A DNA stretch of 64,000 nucleotides. Origin: Paenibacillus glycinis (GTDB lineage Bacteria; Bacillota; Bacilli; Paenibacillales; Paenibacillaceae). Location of the stretch: NCBI RefSeq assembly GCF_009909185.1, contig NZ_JAAAMV010000003.1:62001-126000 (forward strand), read 5' to 3'. The first letter of the stretch is position 1, and each line of letters starts with the position of its first letter. The notes under the pieces were generated by a model. The model ran no database searches. It was not told the origin of the DNA and saw only the letters and a program-made list of their open reading frames with translations. The position numbers and the translations under genes are program-made. Below are positions 54,273 to 62,991 of the stretch, piece after piece.

Positions 54273-54302
54273 TTGATTTCCCCTCTCCTGGCAGGACGCG
54301 AT

Positions 54303-55103
54303 TTAGTAATACGCAAATACCTTTCGCAGGAACGTCTCCGTCTCCTCGAAGGCAAGATCCAACGTCTCCGTCGTGCCTGCGTACGGGTCGACCGTGCCGA
54401 ACGCATGATCGCCACCGAGAATCGAGACGAACGTCTGCGACGGCGCGATCTTCTGAAGCGCGCGATTTTGCGACAGCAGGCGTTCTTGATCCCGGTCGCC
54501 CTGCACGACGAGGGCCGGAATCCGGAGCCGGCCGAACTGGCGGCCCATCTGGTAACGGTCCGCATGGCGGTCCAGATCGTCCAGGATCGCCTGCTCCTTG
54601 ACCGACAACGGCTGCCCGCCGGCCGCGGCCGGACGGACGGGGCTCGCGCCGCCGTTCCAGATCGCGGCGGCGCGCACCTCGGGATGCTCCGCAGCGAAAA
54701 GGATGGCCGTTCCGCCCGCGCGGCTGTGCCCGAGAATCGCCAGCCTGCTGCGATCCGCTTCGGCGGCGGATAAAGGCAGGCGGCCCTCCAGCAACGCCGT
54801 GACGACGTCATCCCAGTCGCGGAGCTCGCGGGATACCGTGGACGCCCGCGCCTCGGCTTCCTCGCCCAGTCTTCGGGCGTCGATGCGGGCAAAATCGAAC
54901 GTCACGGTATAAAAGCCGCGTTCGGCGAAACGATTGGCGATATCCGGCCAGAAGCCCCAGTCCTTATGGCCGCGGAAGCCATGCCCCGCGATCAGGATCG
55001 GTTTCGCGATGCGGTTCTGGACCGTTCTGACTGCCCCCGACAAGAACAATCCGTCGTCGGCGTCGATCCGAAACTTCAATTCTTCGAGCAGCCGCTTGCC
55101 CAT
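54303..55103 (-). CDS. Alpha/beta hydrolase (dienelactone-hydrolase/prolyl-oligopeptidase-like)
   Basis: The 266-residue protein has the oxyanion segment LIAGHGFRGHKDWG, the nucleophile elbow ILGHSRAGGTAILF, an Asp in LVVQGDRDQER and the His in ILGGDHAFGTVDPY, a full Ser-Asp-His triad. GGAGG precedes the ATG, which lies only 13 bases after the binding-protein gene. It has no signal peptide, so it acts in the cytoplasm. Its operon place suggests it cleaves an ester or thioester of the imported compound. Confidence 0.85.
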   Translation of the reverse strand: MGKRLLEELKFRIDADDGLFLSGAVRTVQNRIAKPILIAGHGFRGHKDWGFWPDIANRFAERGFYTVTFDFARIDARRLGEEAEARASTVSRELRDWDDVVTALLEGRLPLSAAEADRSRLAILGHSRAGGTAILFAAEHPEVRAAAIWNGGASPVRPAAAGGQPLSVKEQAILDDLDRHADRYQMGRQFGRLRIPALVVQGDRDQERLLSQNRALQKIAPSQTFVSILGGDHAFGTVDPYAGTTETLDLAFEETETFLRKVFAYY

Positions 55104-55116
55104 CTGCGCAGCCTCC

Positions 55117-56220
55117 TTATTGACCGTCCCGCAAGATCCACTCGTTCACGTCGAAGTCCTTCGTCGCCAGCTTCTGCTGCACGAGAAAGTTTTTGGTTCC
55201 GTCCAGCAGCTTGACGCCGTCGTCGGTGAACGGCGTATCCTTGATGTTCGCGACCGGGCTCACCTGCTTGAACAGCTCCGGCGTCGTCTTCTGGATCTCC
55301 GCCGCCAGCTTGTAATACTCGTCCTCATGCTTCTTCAGGTCCTCCAGCGCCTTCAGCCGGATCTCGTTCCATACCTTCGGAAAGTCCGGGAATTTCTTCA
55401 GATAGGCTTCGGAGACGACGGTGGCGCTGGTGCCTACCAGATCCGGATGGGTCGAGGCGTCGTCGATATGCGCGTACCCTTGCTCGATCTGCTTCAGCGC
55501 GTAGACGCCGTTGTTGGTCATCGCGTCCACCTCGCCGCGGGCCAGCGCCGCTTCGCCGTCCGGACGCAGCATATGCACGAGCTTATAGTTCTTCACGCCC
55601 GCCTGCTCCAGCAGTCCGACGACGTAGCGGTGCATGAAGGAGCCTTTTTGAATCGCGATCGTTTTGCCCGCCAGGTCTTGAACGGTCTTCGGTCCGTTCT
55701 TCTTGCCGATCAGGTAGCCGATGCTGTCCGTCGCGGCCTGCGTGATCAGACGCGTCTTCGCTCCGTTCGAGCGGGCAAGGATGGCCGGCGTATCGCCCAG
55801 GCTGCCGAAATCGAGCCGGCCGCTGATGAGCGATTCCGTCTGGTCCGGGCCGTTCGGAAACCCGATCAGGTTGACCTTCGTGATGCCGTATTTCTTGAGC
55901 TCCTCCTGAATGAGGCCGGTATGGAAGCCCCAGCCTTCCGCTCCCGTAGGCAGGTTCAGGTCGTTGAGCCCGATGTAGCCGTAATTGAGCGTGTCCGGGA
56001 CGTCGCCCTCCGGCGGGTTCGCGGCATCGGCCGCATTCTCGCCATCGGCTGCATTCCCGGCATCCGGCGTATTCGCGGCGGTCCCGTTGCCGGAGCCGGC
56101 CGCCTCGCCGTTCGTGGTTCCGGTTCCCTTGCCGGCGCTGCCGCAGGCGCCGAGCAGCAGGAAGACCGCGACGAGCGCGAGAACGGACAGGGATTTCAAG
56201 CTTAACGATACGTGACGCAT
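55117..56220 (-). CDS. NitT/TauT-type ABC substrate-binding lipoprotein
   Basis: The 367-residue protein has a signal peptide with lipobox VFLLLGACGSAGKG, a Thr/Asn/Ala/Glu-rich linker and a periplasmic-binding fold of the aliphatic-sulfonate/nitrate/taurine family. Recognisable segments are INYGYIGLNDLNLPTG-like LNYGYIG, GRLDFGSLGDTPAILARSNG and LAGKTIAIQKGSFMHRYVVG. GGAGGAGAG precedes the ATG at 56220. It is placed after the ferredoxin gene in the operon. The ligand is not determinable; sulfonate-type compounds are the family's most common ligands. Confidence 0.9.
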   Translation of the reverse strand: MRHVSLSLKSLSVLALVAVFLLLGACGSAGKGTGTTNGEAAGSGNGTAANTPDAGNAADGENAADAANPPEGDVPDTLNYGYIGLNDLNLPTGAEGWGFHTGLIQEELKKYGITKVNLIGFPNGPDQTESLISGRLDFGSLGDTPAILARSNGAKTRLITQAATDSIGYLIGKKNGPKTVQDLAGKTIAIQKGSFMHRYVVGLLEQAGVKNYKLVHMLRPDGEAALARGEVDAMTNNGVYALKQIEQGYAHIDDASTHPDLVGTSATVVSEAYLKKFPDFPKVWNEIRLKALEDLKKHEDEYYKLAAEIQKTTPELFKQVSPVANIKDTPFTDDGVKLLDGTKNFLVQQKLATKDFDVNEWILRDGQ

Positions 56221-56279
56221 AATGACTCTCCTCCGAAATAAGCGATAACGTGCGTGCAAAGCAATCGGGGCGACGAACG

Positions 56280-56612
56280 TCAGAAGCTCGTTTTCACCGC
56301 CAGCTGGTACATGTATTCATGCTGCGATACGGGCGTCCGGCCCGGCCCCCAGCCGACCTTCTCGCGATAGCCGCCAAGCTGGCCCGCCAGCTCGAGCTGA
56401 GCTTCGCTGATCTGCGTCGGTCCTTCCGCATCGGGCGCGACATAGAGCGCGTCGACGGGGCAATACAGCTCACACATGAAACACGTTTGGCAATCGTCCT
56501 TGCGCGAGATGACCGGAATGCCGTCCTCCACCTTGTCGAAGACGTTCGTCGGGCAAACGGATACGCATTGATTGCAGGAAATGCATCTGGACGCGCTGAT
56601 AATCTCGATCAA
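56280..56612 (-). CDS. Dicluster [4Fe-4S] ferredoxin
   Basis: The 110-residue protein carries two complete CxxCxxCxxxCP motifs, CISCNQCVSVCPTNVF and CQTCFMCELYCPVDAL, each binding one [4Fe-4S] cluster. It should pass electrons to the flavoprotein encoded just upstream. The start is TTG (56610-56612) with AAGGAGG ten bases before. This codon overlaps the flavoprotein gene's TGA stop by two bases, a sign of translational coupling and equal synthesis of the two subunits. The arrangement resembles the AprB subunit of dissimilatory APS reductase, though it is smaller. Confidence 0.9.
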   Translation of the reverse strand: MIEIISASRCISCNQCVSVCPTNVFDKVEDGIPVISRKDDCQTCFMCELYCPVDALYVAPDAEGPTQISEAQLELAGQLGGYREKVGWGPGRTPVSQHEYMYQLAVKTSF

Positions 56613-58210
56613 TGCAACGCCGCCTCCTTTTCGACTTTCTCCGCGCGGACCCATATTCGGTCGAGTCCGCCGCTCAGCAGACGGTAATGCTGCGAACCGT
56701 CCAGCTGCGGGAAATCCTCCCGCTTATGCATGCCGCGCGTCTCGGTGCGCTGCAGCGCCGTATTGTACATCCAGCGCGCCGTCGCCGTCATGGCCGCCGC
56801 TTCCCGCGCTTTGACGGCCTCGACCGTGCGCCCCGCCGAGCCGTTCCGGATCTCGCTCCAGATGCCGTCCAGCCGCTCGATCGAGCCCTGCAATCCTTGC
56901 TCCGTGCGGAACAAATTCCGGTCGTACGGCATGACCTCCGCTTGAACGCCGCGCACGAACTCCGCCGACTTCGCGGCGGTCTGGCTGCCCTGCTTGCCGG
57001 CGATCACCGAGGACGACAATCCCTTCAAGACGCGGGTCCCGCTCTTCGCGCCAAGGCTCTGCGCATGCTTGGCCGCGCCTTCGCCCGCGAAGGAACCGGA
57101 GGACATCGCCCATGCCGCGTTATGGCTGCCGCCGCCCGTGAAGCCGCCGCAGATCAGCTGCCTGGTCGCCGCATCGCCCGCGGCGTACAGGCCTGGAACG
57201 GCGGTGGCGCAGCTCTCGTCCGTGATATGAATGCCGCCCGTGCCGCGGACCGTGCCTTCCAAGCGGAGCGTGACCGGGAATTTATCCTTGAACGGATCGA
57301 TGCCCATCCGGTCGAACGGCAGGAAGAAATTCGTCTGGCCGATCCGCAGCAGCGGCCGGATATCCTCCGGCGCCTGATCGAGCGAGGCGTATACCTGCCT
57401 TCCCGCCAGCAGATTCCGGGCGATGATGGAGCGGCCGCGCTGCGAGCCCGCCCCCTCCACGACGCTGCCGTCCTCGTAGTAGAAGCTGGCCCATTTGTAA
57501 TAGGCGGTCTTCGTCACCGAGGAGAAGGTCGGCGCGATCGCGTAGGCATTGGAGAATTCCATCCCCGACAGGCTCGCGCCCGCTTCGGCGGCGAACAGAT
57601 AACCGTCGCCCGTCAGCACGTTGCAGCCGAGCGCCTTGCTCAGGAACGCGCAGCCTCCCGTCGCGATGATCACGGCCCCTGCCCGGACCGACCATTCCTG
57701 GCCGGTCTGCGTGCGAATGCCGGCAGCCCCGCCGACGCCGTGGTCGTCGGCCAGCAATTCGAGGGCCGGACTGTGATCGAGGATGCGTACGCCGGCCCGC
57801 TGCACGAGCTTGCGCATCAGCTTCATGTATTCCGGTCCCTGCAGGCCGCGCCGGTAAGGATTGCCGCCGTCGTCGAGCGGGAAAGGAAAGCCCCAGTCGC
57901 CGAGCTTGTTCATGTTCTCGTAGGTCCGGTTCAGCACCCGGTCCATCCAGCGGTTGTCGGCCAGGAACCCGCCGAGCGTGAAGCGGCTTTCCTTCGCCTG
58001 CCGGCGCAGTTCTTCTTCCGGCTTGATGTACCATACGCCGGTTCCGGACGGCGCCGTCGCCCCGCTCGTGCCGCAAAAGCCTTTGTCCACGAGAACCACC
58101 TTCGCGCCCGAGGACGCCGCCGTGATCGCCGCCCACGTGCCGGCCGGCCCGCCTCCGATGACGAGCACGTCCGCTTCCAGATCCAATCGCGCTTGTTCTG
58201 CCACTGTCAT
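56609..58210 (-). CDS. FAD-dependent oxidoreductase of the fumarate reductase/APS reductase alpha-subunit superfamily
   Basis: The 533-residue flavoprotein has an FAD-binding Rossmann start (ADVLVIGGGPAGTWAAI), the SGATAPSGTGVWYIK substrate-side block, AVIIATGGCAF, a second FAD contact near the end (VPGLYAAGDAATRQLICGG) and a helical tail. Members include succinate dehydrogenase flavoproteins, aspartate oxidase and AprA. The ATG at 58210 is preferred, as GGAGG is seven bases away; an ATG two codons upstream has spacing one. It forms a pair with the coupled ferredoxin within a NitT/TauT importer operon. Reduction of an imported sulfur compound is plausible. The family catalyses many other reactions, so the activity is unknown. 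Confidence 0.87.
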   Translation of the reverse strand: MTVAEQARLDLEADVLVIGGGPAGTWAAITAASSGAKVVLVDKGFCGTSGATAPSGTGVWYIKPEEELRRQAKESRFTLGGFLADNRWMDRVLNRTYENMNKLGDWGFPFPLDDGGNPYRRGLQGPEYMKLMRKLVQRAGVRILDHSPALELLADDHGVGGAAGIRTQTGQEWSVRAGAVIIATGGCAFLSKALGCNVLTGDGYLFAAEAGASLSGMEFSNAYAIAPTFSSVTKTAYYKWASFYYEDGSVVEGAGSQRGRSIIARNLLAGRQVYASLDQAPEDIRPLLRIGQTNFFLPFDRMGIDPFKDKFPVTLRLEGTVRGTGGIHITDESCATAVPGLYAAGDAATRQLICGGFTGGGSHNAAWAMSSGSFAGEGAAKHAQSLGAKSGTRVLKGLSSSVIAGKQGSQTAAKSAEFVRGVQAEVMPYDRNLFRTEQGLQGSIERLDGIWSEIRNGSAGRTVEAVKAREAAAMTATARWMYNTALQRTETRGMHKREDFPQLDGSQHYRLLSGGLDRIWVRAEKVEKEAALH

Positions 58211-58260
58211 GTTCATGCCTCCAAGATTTCGTTTGATCGACCGCCGGGGCGGTCGCATGC

Positions 58261-59109
58261 TTAGCCTTGATAACCGTCCCGCCAATGCAGCCATTTCCGT
58301 TCCAGCAGCCTGACCAGCGAATCGACCGCTTTGCCGACCGCCGCAAAGATGAAAATGCCGACGAAGATCTCGCCCGTCGCGGAATTCTGCTTCGCCACGT
58401 TGATCAGAAATCCGATGCCCGACGTCGAGCCGAGCAGTTCGGCCACGACGAGGCCGAGCCACGACAGCGCGAGCGACAGCCGTACGCCGAGCAGGATATT
58501 CGGCATCGCCGCGGGCAGGATCAACCGAAAAACCTGGGTTCTCCGCCCGAAACCGAGCACGCGCGTTACTTCGAACAACCGGTTGTCCACGCCCCGGATG
58601 CCCGTCAACGTGTTCAAGTACAGCGGGAAAAACGCGCCGCAGGCGATGATCGCGATCTTGGATGTCTCGCCGAAGCCGAACCACAGAATCACGAGCGGCG
58701 CGATGGCCAGATGGGGCACCATCCGCAGCAGCTGGATGCTGGGATCCAGGAGATGCTCGGCTCTGCGGTAGAACCCGGCGGTCAGGCCGACGGCGAAGCC
58801 GAGCCCGCCGCCGATCAGAAACCCGGCCGCCGCCCGCCAGGCGCTGACGCCGAAATGATGGGCCAGCTGGCCGTGCAGCGCCAGCTCCTTGAACGCGTTC
58901 AGAATCGCGAACGGCGTCGGAAGAAACAGCGGATCGATCCAACCGGCGCCGCCCGCCAGCTGCCAGACGATCAGCACGATCGCCGGCAGCGCGGCGCCCA
59001 GCGCCAGATCGTCGAACGTCCAGCCGAACTTCCTTCCGCGGGCAAGCCGTCCCTTCGCCGGGGCCGCAGGCGCGGGATTGCCCCGGAGCGCTTCCATGTT
59101 TTTGCTCAA
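58261..59109 (-). CDS. ABC transporter permease (SsuC/TauC type)
   Basis: The 282-residue protein has six membrane segments. Its cytoplasmic loop is LFEVTRVLGFGRRTQVFRLILPAAMPNILLGVRL (quoted in part), the NitT/TauT permease signature, and RMVPHLAIAPLVILWFGFGE follows the family closely. It lies 17 bases after the first permease and is a close paralogue of it. Two different permeases in one such operon suggest a heterodimeric channel. Confidence 0.92.
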   Translation of the reverse strand: MSKNMEALRGNPAPAAPAKGRLARGRKFGWTFDDLALGAALPAIVLIVWQLAGGAGWIDPLFLPTPFAILNAFKELALHGQLAHHFGVSAWRAAAGFLIGGGLGFAVGLTAGFYRRAEHLLDPSIQLLRMVPHLAIAPLVILWFGFGETSKIAIIACGAFFPLYLNTLTGIRGVDNRLFEVTRVLGFGRRTQVFRLILPAAMPNILLGVRLSLALSWLGLVVAELLGSTSGIGFLINVAKQNSATGEIFVGIFIFAAVGKAVDSLVRLLERKWLHWRDGYQG

Positions 59110-59125
59110 TCGGTGATCCCTCCTT

Positions 59126-59947
59126 TCATCCTTTGAAGCCGTCCTGCCAGTGCAGCGCTTTGCGCGAGACGAGACGGACGATCGAATCGGCCGCCAAGCC
59201 GACGACGGCGAACGTCAGAATGCCGACGAACACGACCGGCGTCTGCGCGAACTGCCGGGCGTCCGACATCATGTAGCCGACGCCGGAGGTCGAGGCGATC
59301 AGCTCCGCCACCACCAAGCCCAGCCACGCCACGCCGAGCGACAGCCGCACGCCGAGCAGAATGCCCGGCAGCGCCGCAGGCAGGACGAGCCGCGCGACCC
59401 GCTTGAATCGGGAGAACCCCAGCACGCGCGAGACCTCGAACAGCTTGTTGTCCACGCCCCGGATCGCCAGAAAGGCATTGATATAGAGCGGGAAGAACGC
59501 GCCTTTGGCGATGAGCAGGATTTTCGACTCCTCGCCGATTCCGAACCACAGGACGAACAAAGGCGCCACCGCGAGATGCGGAACCATCCGAATCATTTGA
59601 AACGAAGGATCCAGCGTCTTCTCGCTCTTCCTCGACAGGCCGACCAGCAGGCCGAACAGCAAGCCCAATCCGCCGCCCAGTCCGAAGCCGAGCCCGGCGC
59701 GGACAAGACTGATTCGCAGATGGCCCCACAGCTCGCCGGAGCGGATCAAGGACAGCATCGCGTCCGCGATCGTCAATGGCGTCGGAAACAGCATCGTCGA
59801 GATGGCCCCCCGATCGCCAAGTGCCTGCCAGACGGCCAGCAGCAGCACGGGTAATGCCGCGCCGAGCGCAATTATCGCCGCCTTCCGCGGCTCCCCGTTT
59901 CGAACGGCGTTCCTGGAGGCCGCTTTGCCTCCGGATAAATCGCTCAT
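59126..59947 (-). CDS. ABC transporter permease (SsuC/TauC type)
   Basis: The 273-residue permease is the paralogue of the next gene: RMVPHLAVAPLFVLWFGIGEESK and LFEVSRVLGFSRFKRVARLVLP (parts) correspond segment for segment. Most NitT/TauT systems have one permease gene acting as a homodimer; here two adjacent genes are kept, so both are probably needed. It lies 24 bases after the ATPase gene. Confidence 0.92.
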   Translation of the reverse strand: MSDLSGGKAASRNAVRNGEPRKAAIIALGAALPVLLLAVWQALGDRGAISTMLFPTPLTIADAMLSLIRSGELWGHLRISLVRAGLGFGLGGGLGLLFGLLVGLSRKSEKTLDPSFQMIRMVPHLAVAPLFVLWFGIGEESKILLIAKGAFFPLYINAFLAIRGVDNKLFEVSRVLGFSRFKRVARLVLPAALPGILLGVRLSLGVAWLGLVVAELIASTSGVGYMMSDARQFAQTPVVFVGILTFAVVGLAADSIVRLVSRKALHWQDGFKG

Positions 59948-59971
59948 CGCGCTTCCTCCTCTCGGATCCGG

Positions 59972-60754
59972 TTAAATGCCCGCCCGGTCGACGTATTCCT
60001 GCCGCTCGATCTTCCCGTGAAATTCGCTCAGCACCGCCAAACGAAGCTCCTGGAACGAAGCGCTCGCCTGCTTCCGGGGATACGGGAGATCATTGGCGAG
60101 AATGCCGCTGATCTCTCCGGGCCGCGGCTTCAGAATCACGATGCGGTTGGCCAAGTAGACAGCTTCGTCGATATCGTGGGTGACGAAAATCATCGTCGTC
60201 CGGTTCTGCTGCCAAATGTCGAGCAGCACCTCCTGCATATGCGATCTCGTGAACGCGTCGAGCGCGCCGAACGGTTCGTCCAGCAGCAGGATCTTCGGGC
60301 TCCGCAGCAGCGCCCGCGCGATCGCGACCCGCTGCGCCATGCCGCCCGACAGCTCGCGGGGATACGCCTTCTCGAAGCCCTGCAGCCGAACGAGCTCGAT
60401 CAGCTCATCCACCCGCCGACGAATCGCGGGATCGCGGAGCGACAAATCGGCGGCGATGTTTTTCTCCACGCTCAGCCAGGGGAAGAGGCGCGGTTCTTGA
60501 AAGATAAACCCCTTGTCGATGCCGGCCGCGACGATCCGGTTCCCTTCCAGCTCGACGCTGCCCTCGTATGCGACGTCGAGCCCCGCCACGATCTTCAGCA
60601 GCGTGCTCTTCCCGCAGCCGCTCGGTCCGATGACGGTGATGAATTCGCCTTCGCGGATTCGCAGATTGAGCGAGCGTATCGCCTCCACGCCGCCTTTGTT
60701 CGTCTGGAAGGTTTTGTTCAGGTTGCGGATATCAAGCAGTACGCCATTGCCCAT
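59972..60754 (-). CDS. ABC transporter ATP-binding protein (SsuB/TauB type)
   Basis: The 260-residue ATPase has Walker [19 protein letters not shown], the Q-loop [18 protein letters not shown], signature [17 protein letters not shown], Walker [13 protein letters not shown] and switch His in [14 protein letters not shown]. Its small C-terminal region is typical of sulfonate/nitrate/taurine importers. It is the first gene of the eight-gene operon, with a leader of about 300 bases from the promoter at 61061-61089. Confidence 0.95.
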   Translation of the reverse strand: MGNGVLLDIRNLNKTFQTNKGGVEAIRSLNLRIREGEFITVIGPSGCGKSTLLKIVAGLDVAYEGSVELEGNRIVAAGIDKGFIFQEPRLFPWLSVEKNIAADLSLRDPAIRRRVDELIELVRLQGFEKAYPRELSGGMAQRVAIARALLRSPKILLLDEPFGALDAFTRSHMQEVLLDIWQQNRTTMIFVTHDIDEAVYLANRIVILKPRPGEISGILANDLPYPRKQASASFQELRLAVLSEFHGKIERQEYVDRAGI

Positions 60755-60779
60755 CTGCAGCAGCTCCTCGCGCGTCGAT

Positions 60780-60835
60780 TTTCAAACCAAGCCTTTCAAA
60801 TCAAGCTTTTCAAACCAAGCCTTTAAAACCACGTA
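60780..60835. repeat. 14-bp tandem repeat in the operon leader
   Basis: TTTCAAACCAAGCC, TTTCAAATCAAGCT, TTTCAAACCAAGCC and a partial fourth unit lie just upstream of the ATPase ribosome binding site. Confidence 0.85.
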
Positions 60836-60843
60836 TCCAACCA

Positions 60844-60888
60844 AACAAAAACGGAGACATTCTCCGATTCGGTTCGGGAATGTCTCCG
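60844..60888 (-). terminator. Terminator-like hairpin 2 in the ABC operon leader
   Basis: CGGAGACATTC pairs with GAATGTCTCCG (60852-60888), with inner pairing. On the minus strand it is followed by GTTTTTGTTT. It lies between the promoter and the ATPase gene, so it would stop transcription before the operon unless prevented. Confidence 0.65.
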
Positions 60889-60962
60889 CTTGTACGGACG
60901 ACAAATGAAGATGGCGAGGAACAGCACCGGCCGCCGGCGAACCGGCATCGCGGCGCCAAACG

Positions 60963-61003
60963 AAAAGGAGACTTCCCGGATGCCGTTCATCCGAAAAGTC
61001 TCC
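60963..61003 (-). promoter_or_regulatory. Hairpin 1 in the ABC operon leader, sharing its stem with hairpin 2
   Basis: GGAGACTT-xx-CGGATG pairs with CATCCG-xx-AAGTCTCC (60967-61003), then TTTTC on the minus strand. It shares GGAGAC/GTCTCC with the hairpin at 60852-60888, so the two can exchange partners. Confidence 0.6.
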
Positions 61004-61060
61004 ACGTAAGCGGTCGACCTTTTTCTTATTATTCCAAGTGATTTACTTGAGATTAAACAC

Positions 61061-61089
61061 AATTTAACACCGCGGGGTTGTTTTGTCAA
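61061..61089 (-). promoter_or_regulatory. Promoter of the eight-gene ABC/flavoprotein operon
   Basis: On the minus strand TTGACA (61089-61084), 17-base spacer, TAAATT (61066-61061), just after the upstream SDR gene's stop. The 60755-61098 gap thus holds promoter, two hairpins and the 14-bp repeat. Confidence 0.75.
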
Positions 61090-61098
61090 TGGCCTGCG

Positions 61099-61953
61099 TC
61101 AAATCTTGTTCGGCGCCCGGAAACCTTCCCGCCAGGACCGGTGCTTCGGCTCCCAGCCTTGGCCGAGCGCCTTGGCGTTCCGCGCGCCTCGCTCGCCCCG
61201 GGCGCTGCCGGCCTCGGCGATCGGCGCAGGAGCGCCGACGGATTGCGCGAAGACCGGCAGCCACTCCGTGCCGGCCGCAGGCTCGCGGTCGACGATATTG
61301 TACGCGCCGGACGGCCAGTCCAGCGCAAGCTGCGCCGCTTGCGCGGCGTCGTCGACGTGCACGAACGAGCTGACGCCGTCCGTGGCCTTCAGCATTCGCC
61401 GACGCGCCCGCTCCGCCATCAAGCCGTCCGCCGCGTACCACGTGCCCGCTCCGTACAACAGCCCGTAGCGGAGAACGACATGCTCCGGCATCTCGGCTGC
61501 GGCGCGCTCCATGGCGGCAACGCCGGCGACCGTCGCGGCGCGCGGCTCCGGCGCTTCCACGTCCAGCGGCTCCGTCTCCTCCGCCGGTCCGACGCCCGGG
61601 GCATACGCCCAGGAAATGCTCTGCACGATCATGCGGCGCACCCCCGCGGCGAGCGAAGCGTCCACGAGATTGCGCGTGCCTTCCTTACGGATGCGCGCGT
61701 TGTCCGCGAAATTCAGCGCCCCGAGCGCCGTCCATTGATGAATGACGGCATCGGGCCGCAAGACGCTCATGGCCTCGAACAGCGCATCGCGGTCGTACGC
61801 ATCCGCCACCGCGGCCGCGGCTCCCCGGCTTGCCAGCTCCGCTGCGTAATTCGGGGAACGGAGCAGTCCCGTTACTTCGTGTCCGGCATGGACCAGCCGC
61901 GGAATCAACGATCTGCCGATTACCCCGCTCGCGCCTGCTACGATGATTTTCAT
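61099..61953 (-). CDS. NAD-dependent epimerase/dehydratase-family (atypical SDR) protein
   Basis: The 284-residue protein starts with the Rossmann motif IIVAGASGVIGRSLIPRLVHAGHEVTGL (in parts) and has PDAVIHQWTALGALN and LRYGLLYGAGTWYAADG, where the Tyr of the SDR family may lie. It is of the atypical SDR kind, close to NAD(P)-binding quinone-reductase-like or epimerase proteins. Its ATG overlaps the EamA gene's stop by four bases (61950-61953), so the two are translationally coupled. Confidence 0.85.
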   Translation of the reverse strand: MKIIVAGASGVIGRSLIPRLVHAGHEVTGLLRSPNYAAELASRGAAAAVADAYDRDALFEAMSVLRPDAVIHQWTALGALNFADNARIRKEGTRNLVDASLAAGVRRMIVQSISWAYAPGVGPAEETEPLDVEAPEPRAATVAGVAAMERAAAEMPEHVVLRYGLLYGAGTWYAADGLMAERARRRMLKATDGVSSFVHVDDAAQAAQLALDWPSGAYNIVDREPAAGTEWLPVFAQSVGAPAPIAEAGSARGERGARNAKALGQGWEPKHRSWREGFRAPNKI

Positions 61954-62882
61954 CCGGCTTCGACCTCCAATGCGGACGTATGGGTTTTCCTTCGCGGCGC
62001 ATGCACCGCGAGCACGCCGCCGATGATCAGCAGCGCGCCGATCATATGGTAATAAGCCAGCCGGTCATGCTCGATCGCCACCCCCGCCGCAATCGAGACG
62101 AAGGTGCCGAGATTGACGAACAGGCTCATTTTGTACGCTTCGATCTTGGACAGCAAGCAGTTGGACAGCATCGAAGACGCGACCGAGGACAGCAAAGCGA
62201 TGTACAGCAGCGGCCAGATGAATCCGCCTTGGGACAAAGGCTCCAGCATGCCGCCGACCGTACCGGCGTATGCGTGCCGGCCGACGGCCAGGACGCCGAA
62301 GGAGGTGCAGCCGACGGCCATCATGACATAGCTCATCTGATATGCCGTGAATTCGCTCCGCAGCCGCCTGACGAGCACGCTGTATAACGACAGCGCGACT
62401 GTCGATAGCAACAGCAGTCCGGCGCCGCCCAAGCTTGCGCCATGCACCGAAGCCCCGCTCATCGCCATGATGAAGACCACGCCGGCTACCGAGCTCAGCA
62501 CGGCGAGCTTTTGCATCCGCGACGCGCGCTCCCGGAGCAGCAGCCCGGCGAGCACGAGCGTGAAGATCGGCGACGTCGCCTGATAGATCCCGGCTTCGGA
62601 CGAGGTCGCGAACGTCAGGCCGTACGCTTGAAAGCCGAAGAACACCGTCGGGTACAAGAGGCCGACCGGGAGCAGCCGCAGCCAATCCCCCCGGCGCAGG
62701 CCCAGCTTGATCCTGCCCGTCATGACGGGCAAGGCGATGACGAGCAGCGACAGCGCGAACCGGAAAGCCATCGTATCGACGGGATCCGCGTACTGCAGCG
62801 CGCGTTTGGTAAACAAAAAAGAAAAACCGATCGTAACCGCGTATAATAAAGCCATTCCATAGATCGTTCGGTACTGGCCCAC
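61950..62882 (-). CDS. EamA/DMT-family transporter
   Basis: The 310-residue protein has ten predicted membrane segments in two EamA halves (about 8-140 and 155-290), with PVDTMAFRFALSLLVIALPV in the first and SSVASSMLSNCLLSKIEAYKMSLFVNLGTF (part) in the second. Such carriers export amino acids or other small metabolites. It is divergent from the MocR-type regulator gene 139 bases away, a pairing in which the regulator often controls the carrier. The coupled SDR gene follows. Confidence 0.9.
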   Translation of the reverse strand: MGQYRTIYGMALLYAVTIGFSFLFTKRALQYADPVDTMAFRFALSLLVIALPVMTGRIKLGLRRGDWLRLLPVGLLYPTVFFGFQAYGLTFATSSEAGIYQATSPIFTLVLAGLLLRERASRMQKLAVLSSVAGVVFIMAMSGASVHGASLGGAGLLLLSTVALSLYSVLVRRLRSEFTAYQMSYVMMAVGCTSFGVLAVGRHAYAGTVGGMLEPLSQGGFIWPLLYIALLSSVASSMLSNCLLSKIEAYKMSLFVNLGTFVSIAAGVAIEHDRLAYYHMIGALLIIGGVLAVHAPRRKTHTSALEVEAG

Positions 62883-62979
62883 TTCCCTATCCCTCCGCTC
62901 CTGATCCGCTCAAGCCGGCCGGCTATGAGCTCAAGTGTAGCGGACGCGGGCGTCTCGTTCAATGCATGAATATGCAAAC

Positions 62980-62991
62980 TGTACCGGTACA
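62980..62991. promoter_or_regulatory. Palindromic operator candidate between the EamA and MocR-type genes
   Basis: TGTACCGGTACA is a perfect 12-bp palindrome in the shared intergenic region; a second dyad TGCAT-GAAT-ATGCA lies at 62963-62976. It is a plausible binding site for the MocR-type regulator. Confidence 0.5.

Noticed and set aside
60844-61054. SAM-I (S-box) or T-box leader before the sulfonate-type operon
   Set aside because: The leader lacks the known conserved S-box core and the T-box consensus; only paired hairpins are seen.
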